From: Streptomyces venezuelae
Lineage (GTDB): Bacteria; Actinomycetota; Actinomycetes; Streptomycetales; Streptomycetaceae
DNA length: 64,000 nucleotides
Assembly (NCBI RefSeq): GCF_008642355.1
Contig: NZ_CP029193.1
Location: forward strand, 3,930,001-3,994,000
Reading direction: 5' to 3'
The notes beneath the pieces are model-generated. The model ran no database searches, had not been told where the DNA came from, and saw only the letters and a program-made list of their open reading frames with translations. Position numbers and translations under genes: made by a program. How positions within the stretch are numbered: position 1 is the stretch's first letter; the number at the start of each line of letters is the position of its first letter. Below are positions 20,920 through 28,000 of this stretch, piece by piece.

Positions 20920-20995
20920 GCGAACGTAGCTCAGTTGGTAGAGCGCAACCTTGCCAAGGTTGAGGTCGCGAGTTCGAACCTCGTCGTTCGCTCCA
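20920..20995 (+). tRNA. tRNA-Gly (GCC), copy 1
   Basis: Acceptor arms GCGAACG and CGTTCGC, anticodon loop TTGCCAA in a CAACC/GGTTG stem, and encoded CCA at the 3' end. It differs from the copy at 24951 by two compensated base pairs only. Confidence 0.95.
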
Positions 20996-21000
20996 TGTGA

Positions 21001-21033
21001 GAGGCCCCGGTCGATTCGACCGGGGCCTTCTTC
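21001..21033 (+). terminator. Terminator after tRNA-Gly copy 1
   Basis: AGGCCCCGGTCGA pairs with TCGACCGGGGCCT immediately after the tRNA. Confidence 0.85.
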
Positions 21034-21147
21034 GTGTCCCCTCGGTTCCCTTGGTCCCCATGGTCGGCCACGTGTTCTGACATTTGTCATACGGGCCGGT
21101 GACAGCGCGCACTGCCGACCGCTTCCCGGCCGGGAGACGCTCGAACC

Positions 21148-22161
21148 ATGACTGACCAAGTGATCGACGTGACCGATCTGCGGCGCGTGTACGGGGGCGG
21201 TTTCGAGGCGGTACGCGGGGTCTCCTTCGCCGTGGGCCGCGGCGAACTGTTCGCGCTCCTCGGCACCAACGGCGCCGGCAAGACATCCACCCTCGAACTC
21301 CTCGAAGGGCTCGCCGCCCCGGCCGGCGGACGCGTGCGCGTCCTCGGGCACGACCCGTACACCGAACGCGCCAAAGTACGGCCCCGCATCGGCGTCATGC
21401 TCCAGGAAGGCGGATTCCCCGCCGAGTTGACCGTCCAGGAGACGGCCCGCATGTGGGCGGGGTGCACCAGCGGCGCCATGCCCGTCGGCGAGGCCCTGGA
21501 CATCGTCGGGCTCGCCAAGCGGGCCGGGGTGCGCGTGAAGCAGCTCTCGGGTGGCGAGAAGCGCCGGCTCGACCTCGCCATGGCTCTCCTCGGCAGGCCC
21601 GAGGTGCTCTTCCTCGACGAACCCACCACCGGACTCGACGCCGAAGGGCGCCGCGAGACCTGGCAGTTGGTGCGGGACCTGCGCGACAACGGCACGACCG
21701 TGCTGCTCACCACGCACTACCTGGAAGAGGCCGAGGAACTCGCCGACCGCCTCGCGATCCTGCACGAGGGGCGGATCGCCGCCGCGGGACGCGTCTCCGA
21801 CGTGGTCGCGAGTCAGCCCTCGCACATCTCCTTCGAGCTGCCCGACGGCTACTTCGTCGGCGACCTGCCGCCCCTCGGCGAGCTGGGCGTGACGGGCCAC
21901 GAGACGTCGGGAAGGAGGGTCCGGCTGCGTACGAACGAACTCCAACGCGCCGCCACCGGGCTGCTGCTGTGGGCCAGGGACGCTCGGGTCGAGCTCACCG
22001 GACTCGACGTGCGGGCCGCGTCCCTGGAGGAGGCGTTCCTGCGGATCGCGCGCGCCGCCGAGAGCGGGAACGACGACGGATACGGGCGCCGTGCGGGCAG
22101 GAAGAGCGGCCCCGAGAACGGCTCCGAGGACGGCTCCGAGGACAAGGAGATGGCGGTATGA
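21148..22161 (+). CDS. ABC transporter ATP-binding protein (ABC-2 exporter)
   Basis: This 337-residue ATPase energises the membrane protein encoded next. Walker A is GTNGAGKTS, the signature LSGGEKRRLDLAMAL, Walker B VLFLDEPTTGLD, with the H-loop histidine in LLTTHYLEEAEELADR. It is of the DrrA/CcmA-like drug and lipid exporter type. The C terminus ends in a charged, low-complexity tail (about residues 315-337). Its stop overlaps the permease start (ATGA). With the following permease, kinase and regulator it forms a four-gene operon. Confidence 0.92.
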   Translation: MTDQVIDVTDLRRVYGGGFEAVRGVSFAVGRGELFALLGTNGAGKTSTLELLEGLAAPAGGRVRVLGHDPYTERAKVRPRIGVMLQEGGFPAELTVQETARMWAGCTSGAMPVGEALDIVGLAKRAGVRVKQLSGGEKRRLDLAMALLGRPEVLFLDEPTTGLDAEGRRETWQLVRDLRDNGTTVLLTTHYLEEAEELADRLAILHEGRIAAAGRVSDVVASQPSHISFELPDGYFVGDLPPLGELGVTGHETSGRRVRLRTNELQRAATGLLLWARDARVELTGLDVRAASLEEAFLRIARAAESGNDDGYGRRAGRKSGPENGSEDGSEDKEMAV

Positions 22162-22937
22162 GCACGATGCCCATGACGACGCCCGCAGGGCGCATGCGGG
22201 CGCTCGCGCGCTCCGAGATGACGCTGCTCGGGCGGAGCAAGGGCACGCTGTTCGCGGCCCTGTTCGTACCGCTGGTCATCCCGTTCAGCATGCGGCAGGC
22301 CGCCGACGGCATGGACCTGAAGGGCACGGGACTCGACGTCGGCACCGTCGTGCTGCCGAGCGCCCTCGGCTTCTCCCTGCTCTTCGCCGTGTACTCGGCG
22401 CTGACCGCCGTCTACGTCGCACGTCGCGAGGAACTCGTACTGAAGCGGCTGCGCACCGGCGAGCTGCGGGACCCCGAGATCCTCGCGGGCGCCGCACTGC
22501 CCTCGGTCCTCATCGGCGTCGTGCAGTGCCTCGTCCTCTCCGTGGGCTGCGCGGTGCTCCTCGACGCGGGGGCGCCGAGCGCGCCGCACCTCGTCCTCCT
22601 CGGCGTCGTCGCGGGCCTCGTGATGTTCGCCGCGCTGGCCGCCGTCACCGGGAGCTTCAGCCGGTCCACCGAGTCCGCACAGGTCATGACCATGCCGCTG
22701 ATCTTCGTGTCGATGCTCGGCTCCGGACTCTTCGTCCCCCTGGAGGTCATGCCCGACAAGCTCGCCTCGGTCTGCGAGCTGCTGCCGCTGTCGCCCGTCA
22801 TCGAGCTGATCCGCGGCGGCTGGGCCGGAAACCTCTCCGCAGGTGACGCGCTCGGCGCCGCCACCACCGCGGTGGCCTGGACCGTGCTCGCGGTGTTTGC
22901 TGTACGGCGGTGGTTCCGGTGGGAACCCCGGCACTGA
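22158..22937 (+). CDS. ABC-2 type transporter permease
   Basis: The 259-residue membrane protein has six predicted segments (for example TLFAALFVPLVIPFS, SALGFSLLFAVYSALTAVYV, VLIGVVQCLVLSVGCAVLL, LVLLGVVAGLVMFAALAAV) and belongs to the ABC-2 permease family. The start is within the ATPase stop codon, with AAGGAGA upstream. The cargo is unknown; the linked two-component system suggests an antibiotic or membrane stress signal, as in DesKR/LiaRS-like arrangements. Confidence 0.9.
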   Translation: MSTMPMTTPAGRMRALARSEMTLLGRSKGTLFAALFVPLVIPFSMRQAADGMDLKGTGLDVGTVVLPSALGFSLLFAVYSALTAVYVARREELVLKRLRTGELRDPEILAGAALPSVLIGVVQCLVLSVGCAVLLDAGAPSAPHLVLLGVVAGLVMFAALAAVTGSFSRSTESAQVMTMPLIFVSMLGSGLFVPLEVMPDKLASVCELLPLSPVIELIRGGWAGNLSAGDALGAATTAVAWTVLAVFAVRRWFRWEPRH

Positions 22938-22951
22938 GGGAGGCGACGGAC

Positions 22952-24322
22952 GTGGTCGGCCGGATGCGGGCCTGGCAGCGGAGCTGGCACGGGCGCAGCA
23001 AGATCGAGAAGGTCGAGTTCCAGTCGACGGTGACCTGGCACCTGATGCCGTGGATCTTCCTCCTCAGCTGGGTCTCGGTACCGCTCGGCCTGAGCCTGCG
23101 CCACGACCTCAGCCCCCGACTCTTCGGCTGGGCCCTGATCGTGTCGGGCGCCGCGCAGTGCCTGCACGCCAGCCGGTCGCTGCGCCGCTCCGTCGACCAC
23201 TACCTGCGGCGGGCCCCGCTGCCACGCCGCGACCTCGTCGTCGCGGGCGCCCTCATGACCGTCACGATGGGTCTGGCCGTGAGCCTCCAGGCGGTGGACG
23301 GGGTGCGCTCGGAGATGCTGGGCATCACCGCCCTGTTCGTACCGATACCGTTCGCCCAGTCGCTCGCCTTCTCCGCCACGGTCCGGGGCTATGCGGCCCG
23401 TATGGCGCTCGTCCTCGTCGTGGCCGTCGGCGCGTTCGCCGTCGCCGGGGCGCGCGGCGGGCAGCTCGTCGCGATCGGCGTGATCATCGCCTTCGCGGGT
23501 TTCCTCGCGCTGATCTCCACGCGCTGCGGCGCCTGGACGCTCTCCGTGATGTGGGAGGCCGACCGGGCGCGCGAGGTCGAGGCGAGGCTCGCGGTCGCCG
23601 AGGAACGGCTGCGGTTCGGGCGGGACCTGCACGACGTCATGGGCCGCAACCTCGCCGTCATCGCCCTCAAGAGCGAACTCGCGGTGCAGCTCGCGCGCCG
23701 GGGGCGCCCCGAGGCCGTGGACCAGATGGTCGAGGTGCAGCGGATCGCGCAGGAGTCGCAGCGGGAAGTGCGGGAAGTCGTACGCGGCTACCGCGAGGTC
23801 GACCTGAAGGTGGAACTCGCGGGCGCGCAGGGCGTGTTGGAGGCGGCCGGGATCGAGTGCCGGGTCATCGGGTCCGGGGCGGAGCTGCCCGCCTCGGTGC
23901 AGTCGGCGCTCGGGTGGGTCGTGCGGGAGGCGGCGACGAACGTGCTGCGACACGGGGACGCGGGCCGGTGCGACATCGCTCTCGCCGTGAGTGAGGAACG
24001 GGCGACGTTGAGCGTGGAGAACGACGGAGTACCGGAGGCGCCGTCGCCTGCGAGGCGGGCAGCTGAGCCTGCGGGGCGCAGGGCCGGGCCTGCCGGGCGT
24101 GGGGCCGATCTCTCGGGGGATGGGCCGGCTCTCGCGGGGAGCGGCTCCGGTCTCGCGGGGTTGCGGGAGCGGCTCGCCGCGGTGGGCGGGACGCTGGACT
24201 TCACGTCCGGTGACGGGGTGTTCCGGCTGGCGGTGCAGGTACCGCTGCCGCCTCCGCGGGACCCGGGCCAGGACCAGGACCATGCTCCTGACCTGGCGGA
24301 ACCGACCGAGGCGGCGGCATGA
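22952..24322 (+). CDS. Sensor histidine kinase (HisKA_3, NarL/DesK type)
   Basis: The GTG at 22952 follows GGGAGG; an in-frame GTG at 22910 would overlap the permease gene and lacks a site. The N-terminal half is membrane-embedded (several hydrophobic segments between residues ~30 and 195). The phospho-acceptor is H227 in FGRDLHDVMGRNLAV, and the ATPase domain has VVREAATNVLRHG and a G-box GSGLAGLRERLAAVGG. A Gly/Pro/Ala-rich insert of about 45 residues (around 24045-24145) splits the N and G boxes, which is unusual for the family. Confidence 0.9.
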   Translation: MVGRMRAWQRSWHGRSKIEKVEFQSTVTWHLMPWIFLLSWVSVPLGLSLRHDLSPRLFGWALIVSGAAQCLHASRSLRRSVDHYLRRAPLPRRDLVVAGALMTVTMGLAVSLQAVDGVRSEMLGITALFVPIPFAQSLAFSATVRGYAARMALVLVVAVGAFAVAGARGGQLVAIGVIIAFAGFLALISTRCGAWTLSVMWEADRAREVEARLAVAEERLRFGRDLHDVMGRNLAVIALKSELAVQLARRGRPEAVDQMVEVQRIAQESQREVREVVRGYREVDLKVELAGAQGVLEAAGIECRVIGSGAELPASVQSALGWVVREAATNVLRHGDAGRCDIALAVSEERATLSVENDGVPEAPSPARRAAEPAGRRAGPAGRGADLSGDGPALAGSGSGLAGLRERLAAVGGTLDFTSGDGVFRLAVQVPLPPPRDPGQDQDHAPDLAEPTEAAA

Positions 24323-24927
24323 GTCTTCGTGTGCTGTTGGCCGACGATGAGCACCTCATCCGCGGGGCGCTCGCCGCGCTGCTCGCCCTGGAGGACGACC
24401 TCGTCGTCGTCGCCGAGGCCGCGTCGGGGCCCGAGGCGCTCGCCATGGCGCGGGCCCACCGGCCCGACGTCGCCGTCCTCGATCTGCAGATGCCCGGCGC
24501 CGACGGTGTGAGTGTGGCCACATCCCTGCGCGACGAACTCCCCGACTGCAGGACCATGATCGTGACGAGTCATGGCAGACCCGGACATCTGAAACGGGCC
24601 CTCGCGGTGGGCGTACGAGGCTTCGTGCCGAAGACCGTCAGCGCCCAGCGGCTCGCCGAGATCATCCGGACCGTGCACGCCGGAAACCGTTACGTGGACC
24701 CGGAGTTGGCCGCCGACGCCATTTCCGCCGGGGACTCGCCGCTTACCGCACGCGAGGCCGAGGTGCTCGAACTCGCCGCCGACGGAGCGCCCGTCGCGGA
24801 GATCGCCGAGCGCGCCGCGCTCTCCCAGGGAACCGTCCGCAACTACCTCTCCTCGGCCGCCACCAAAATCGGCGCCGAGAACCGTCATGCCGCGGTGCGT
24901 CTCGCACGCGAGCGAGGTTGGGTATAG
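24319..24927 (+). CDS. NarL/FixJ-type response regulator
   Basis: This 202-residue regulator has a receiver with D9, D10, phospho-acceptor D55 and K105, and a LuxR-type helix-turn-helix (SPLTAREAEVLELAADGAPVAEIAERAALSQGTVRNYL). It is coupled to the kinase by ATGA. It probably activates the upstream exporter genes. Confidence 0.92.
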   Translation: MSLRVLLADDEHLIRGALAALLALEDDLVVVAEAASGPEALAMARAHRPDVAVLDLQMPGADGVSVATSLRDELPDCRTMIVTSHGRPGHLKRALAVGVRGFVPKTVSAQRLAEIIRTVHAGNRYVDPELAADAISAGDSPLTAREAEVLELAADGAPVAEIAERAALSQGTVRNYLSSAATKIGAENRHAAVRLARERGWV

Positions 24928-24950
24928 TTGTCCTCGCGCCACGGCGCAAC

Positions 24951-25026
24951 GCGGACGTAGCTCAGTTGGTAGAGCGCAACCTTGCCAAGGTTGAGGTCGC
25001 CAGTTCGAACCTGGTCGTCCGCTCCA
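24951..25026 (+). tRNA. tRNA-Gly (GCC), copy 2
   Basis: Acceptor arms GCGGACG and CGTCCGC, anticodon loop TTGCCAA, T arm CCAGTTCGAACCTGG, encoded CCA. It is a near copy of the tRNA at 20920. Confidence 0.95.
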
Positions 25027-25030
25027 GAGG

Positions 25031-25062
25031 AAAGGCCCCGGTCCATCGGACCGGGGCCTTCT
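25031..25062 (+). terminator. Terminator after tRNA-Gly copy 2
   Basis: AAGGCCCCGGTCC pairs with GGACCGGGGCCTT. It lies between the tRNA and the converging purC. Confidence 0.85.
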
Positions 25063-25087
25063 CCGTTCCCAGCAGCTGTACCCCTGC

Positions 25088-25984
25088 CTACCAGGGCGTG
25101 CCGGTGAGCCGCTCGTACGCCTCGATGTACTTGGCGCGTGTGGCGTCCACCACGTCCTGCGGCAGCGCGGGCGGCGGCTGCTCGCTTCCGCGGTCCCAGC
25201 CCGAGGCCGGCGAGGTCAGCCAGTTACGCACGAACTGCTTGTCGTACGACGGCTGCGCACGGCCCGGCTCCCACTGGTCCGCGGGCCAGAAGCGCGACGA
25301 GTCCGGCGTCAGGACCTCGTCGGCGAGGATGAGCTCCTCCCCCGCGTAGCCGAACTCGAACTTCGTGTCGGCGAGGATCAGACCGCGCTCGCGTGCGATG
25401 TCCCGCGCCCTGCCGTAGACGGCGAGGGTCGTCTGACGCAGCTGCGCCGCGGTCTCCGCGCCGACCTGGCGGGCGACTTCCTCGTACGACACGTTCTCGT
25501 CGTGCTCGCCGACGGCGGCCTTGGCGGCGGGCGTGAAGATCGGCGCGGGCAGCTCCGAGCCGTCGACCAGGCCCTCGGGCAGGGCGAGGCCGCAGACCGT
25601 GCGCGACTCCTTGTACTCCAGGAGGCCCGAGCCCGTCAGATAGCCGCGGGCGACGCACTCGACCGGGACCATCTCCAGGGACTTGCAGACCAGCGTGCGG
25701 CCCTCCCAGTCGGCGGGTGCGCCCTTCGGCAGCTCCGTGGAGACGACGTGGTTCGGGACGAGGTCGGCGAGCTGGTCGAACCACCACAGGGAGAGCTGGG
25801 TGAGGACGCGGCCCTTGTCGGGGATCTCCGACGGCAGCACCCAGTCATAGGCGGAGAGGCGGTCGCTGGCGACCATGACGAGCTCGCCCGCCTCGTTCTG
25901 GTACAGCTCGCGCACCTTGCCGGTGTGGAGGTGGACCAGGCCCGGCACCTGGAGCGGCTCGGGCTTTTCTACGAATCCGGACAC
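25088..25984 (-). CDS. purC: Phosphoribosylaminoimidazole-succinocarboxamide synthase
   Basis: PurC (SAICAR synthetase, 298 aa) joins aspartate to CAIR with ATP in purine synthesis. Family motifs include HTGKVRELYQNEAGELVMVASDRLSAYDWVLP at the N terminus, VECVARGYLTGSGLLEYK, and LADTKFEFGY. The length is that of the longer bacterial and yeast-like form. It is monocistronic and ends next to the tRNA-Gly terminator. Confidence 0.95.
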   Translation of the reverse strand: MSGFVEKPEPLQVPGLVHLHTGKVRELYQNEAGELVMVASDRLSAYDWVLPSEIPDKGRVLTQLSLWWFDQLADLVPNHVVSTELPKGAPADWEGRTLVCKSLEMVPVECVARGYLTGSGLLEYKESRTVCGLALPEGLVDGSELPAPIFTPAAKAAVGEHDENVSYEEVARQVGAETAAQLRQTTLAVYGRARDIARERGLILADTKFEFGYAGEELILADEVLTPDSSRFWPADQWEPGRAQPSYDKQFVRNWLTSPASGWDRGSEQPPPALPQDVVDATRAKYIEAYERLTGTPW

Positions 25985-26021
25985 GGTTCCCTCCCGTGGT
26001 TCTGGCCAAGTGAGGTCGATT

Positions 26022-26035
26022 CTCCCGTATGGGAG
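26022..26035 (-). promoter_or_regulatory. Inverted repeat upstream of purC
   Basis: CTCCC-GTAT-GGGAG, a perfect 14-bp palindrome, lies 37 bp before the purC start, where it could be an operator or part of the promoter. It does not resemble the repeats upstream of purS or purF. Confidence 0.4.
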
Positions 26036-26101
26036 GTGTGGTTTTGGCCAGGGGTTGAGTCGGGCGGTGGAGCGGACATCGACCGGGGCGTGGAGTGGCG
26101 G

Positions 26102-27592
26102 TCAGTCACGTTTGCAGATGCGGTCCAGGAGGTTGGCCGTGGCGCGCTGGATACGGGCGTCGACATGGCCTGGACGGTCCAGCGCCGGGGACCAGGCGAA
26201 GGTGCCGGACGCGAAGACGAGGGCGCCGGACGGGGCGCGGTAGAGCGACGACTCCTGGTGGCGGACGACGCCCTCGGTGTCCTCGTACGGGGAGTGGGCG
26301 AGCAGGATGCGGCCCTGGTGCTCGGGGAGCGCGGTCCGGGGGAAGTAGCGGTCGGCCTCGCCCGCGACCAGGCCGTCGATCTCGTCGCCGTCGTGCGCCC
26401 CCGTGGCCTCCCACAGCCAGTGGTCGGCGTTGCGGACGACGAGGGGCCGCGGCTCGGGAACGCGGCCCGCGTACTGGATGCCGAGGAGCTGCTGCTCGGC
26501 CGCCTTGCCGCCGTCCCGCTCGCGCCAGAGCGCCGGTTTGCCGGGGCCGCGGCGCTTGCGGCAGGTGAGGAGACGGTCCTCGACGCCGGACGCGGAGGGG
26601 CTCAACTCCACCTGCCAGTACATGGTGTTGGCGGAGAGGAAGACCAGTGACGTGCCGTGTTCGCGGGCCTGTTCCGTGGTGCGGCGCATGCTCGGCGACC
26701 AGTACTCGTCGTGGCCCGGGAAGACCAGGCCTCGGTACCGGGTGGGGTCGACGCGGCCCGCGTGCAGGTCGCGGGCGTCCGCGTACGCCAGGTCGTATCC
26801 GTACCGCTCGGCCCAGCGGATGAAGTCGTAGGCGTGGCCCACGTGCAGGGGGAGGCCCGCACCCGCGTACGGCCGGTCGAAGGAGACCGTGACGGCGGCC
26901 TCGCTCTCGCCGAGCAGTCCGCCCTTTTCGTCCCACGCGTGGTACAGGCTGGCGCCCGTGCGACCGTCCTCGGGGTAGAGGTTGTACGCCTGCCAGGTGA
27001 CGTCGGGCAGGAGCAGCAAGAGGTCGGCGGGGTGGTCGTCGCGGACCGTGAAGGGGACGTGGGATCGGTACCCGTCGGCGGTGGTGAGGACCGCCACGTA
27101 CGCCCCGACGTTCCAGTAGCTCGGGATCTGCAGGCGCCAGGAGAGCCACCAGTGGTGGCAGGAGACCGTGCGGTCGGCGGTGAGCGGGGCCGGCTGGACG
27201 ATGCCGGAGAGTCGGGGGCTCGTGGTGATCTTGCTGGCGCCGTCTCCGCCGTAGTGCCCGATGCGGTAGATGTCGACGCTGAACTGCTGGGGCGGGTCGA
27301 CGGTGACGTGGAAGTCGATGGCCTCACCGGGAGCGGCGGCTCCGGTCGACGTGAATCCCTTGATCTGGCAGTGCACGTCGTCGGCGTTGATCGGACCGCC
27401 GGTGCGCGGGGCCGGGATGTCGGCGGCGCCGGGGGCCGGGGCGTGGTCGATGTACCAGGGCACGACGCGGCCGGTGTCGTCGAAGTAGTGCTCGGTTCCG
27501 CGCAGCCAGGGCAGTGGGCCCTGGCCGAAAGGGTCCGATACGGCGTGCGCCAGCGCACCCGATTCCCATCGGCGGTTCGGCTCCGACCTCAT
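26102..27592 (-). CDS. N,N-dimethylformamidase large-subunit-like protein
   Basis: The 496-residue protein starts at the ATG at 27592 (MRSEPNRRWESG) with GAGGGG upstream. It contains the N,N-dimethylformamidase beta-subunit C-terminal domain: GKTY-like FSVDIYRIGHYGGDGA, IPSYWNVGAYVAVL, WQAYNLYPEDGRTGASLYH, VFPGHDEYWSPSMRRTTE and SANTMYWQVEL. No small subunit gene is adjacent. The Streptomyces substrate is unknown and the dimethylformamidase activity should not be assumed. There is no signal peptide. Confidence 0.75.
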   Translation of the reverse strand: MRSEPNRRWESGALAHAVSDPFGQGPLPWLRGTEHYFDDTGRVVPWYIDHAPAPGAADIPAPRTGGPINADDVHCQIKGFTSTGAAAPGEAIDFHVTVDPPQQFSVDIYRIGHYGGDGASKITTSPRLSGIVQPAPLTADRTVSCHHWWLSWRLQIPSYWNVGAYVAVLTTADGYRSHVPFTVRDDHPADLLLLLPDVTWQAYNLYPEDGRTGASLYHAWDEKGGLLGESEAAVTVSFDRPYAGAGLPLHVGHAYDFIRWAERYGYDLAYADARDLHAGRVDPTRYRGLVFPGHDEYWSPSMRRTTEQAREHGTSLVFLSANTMYWQVELSPSASGVEDRLLTCRKRRGPGKPALWRERDGGKAAEQQLLGIQYAGRVPEPRPLVVRNADHWLWEATGAHDGDEIDGLVAGEADRYFPRTALPEHQGRILLAHSPYEDTEGVVRHQESSLYRAPSGALVFASGTFAWSPALDRPGHVDARIQRATANLLDRICKRD

Positions 27593-27760
27593 ACGTGCCC
27601 CTCCCTCGCTCCCCCGAGCCTGCGCCGCCCTGTGGTGCATACGGTCCGGCAGCCGCTCCCAGCACATCACATTACGCACGCGCCCCGTCACCGTTCGTCG
27701 CGAATTGATATGAACGGAGCGTGATGCTCCGGGAGGGGTGGGGGTGGAAGTGGGGGTGGC

Positions 27761-27820
27761 GGGTGGTGGCAGGTGGTGGCAGGTGGTAGTGGGTGGTGGC
27801 AGGTGGTAGTGGGTGGTACC
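27761..27820. repeat. Six tandem 10-bp units (RGGTGGTRGY)
   Basis: Six consecutive decamers follow the pattern RGGTGGTRGY (GGGTGGTGGC, AGGTGGTGGC, AGGTGGTAGT, GGGTGGTGGC, AGGTGGTAGT, then GGGTGGTACC). A 20-bp higher-order unit is visible. Further G-rich near-repeats lie at 27731-27760. The strand is strongly G-biased and could form G-quadruplexes. Confidence 0.8.
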
Positions 27821-28000
27821 GGGCGATATCGAGGGGAATCAGGCTGGATCGTGCTGGATCGGGCTTTATCACCGGCGGTGCAGCGTTCGCGGTCCCAAGG
27901 GGCGGGGCGGGGGTGTGGGTGTTTTCGGGGGTGTCCTCAGGGTGTGCTTGGGGGGTCTTCGTGGGTGTGCTCGGGGGTCTGCGGGGTCGGACACCGGCGC
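27821..28000. other. Intergenic between dimethylformamidase-like gene and M48-like gene
   Basis: With the tandem repeat, the region 27593-28000 (408 bp) has no supported gene. It is G-rich on the plus strand with several GGGGTG runs, and no clear promoter was seen. Confidence 0.4.

Noticed and set aside
20920..25026. tRNA-Gly copies as att sites of a mobile element
   Set aside because: Both tRNAs are complete with compensated changes and their own terminators, and the operon between them has no mobility gene; tRNA duplication is simpler.
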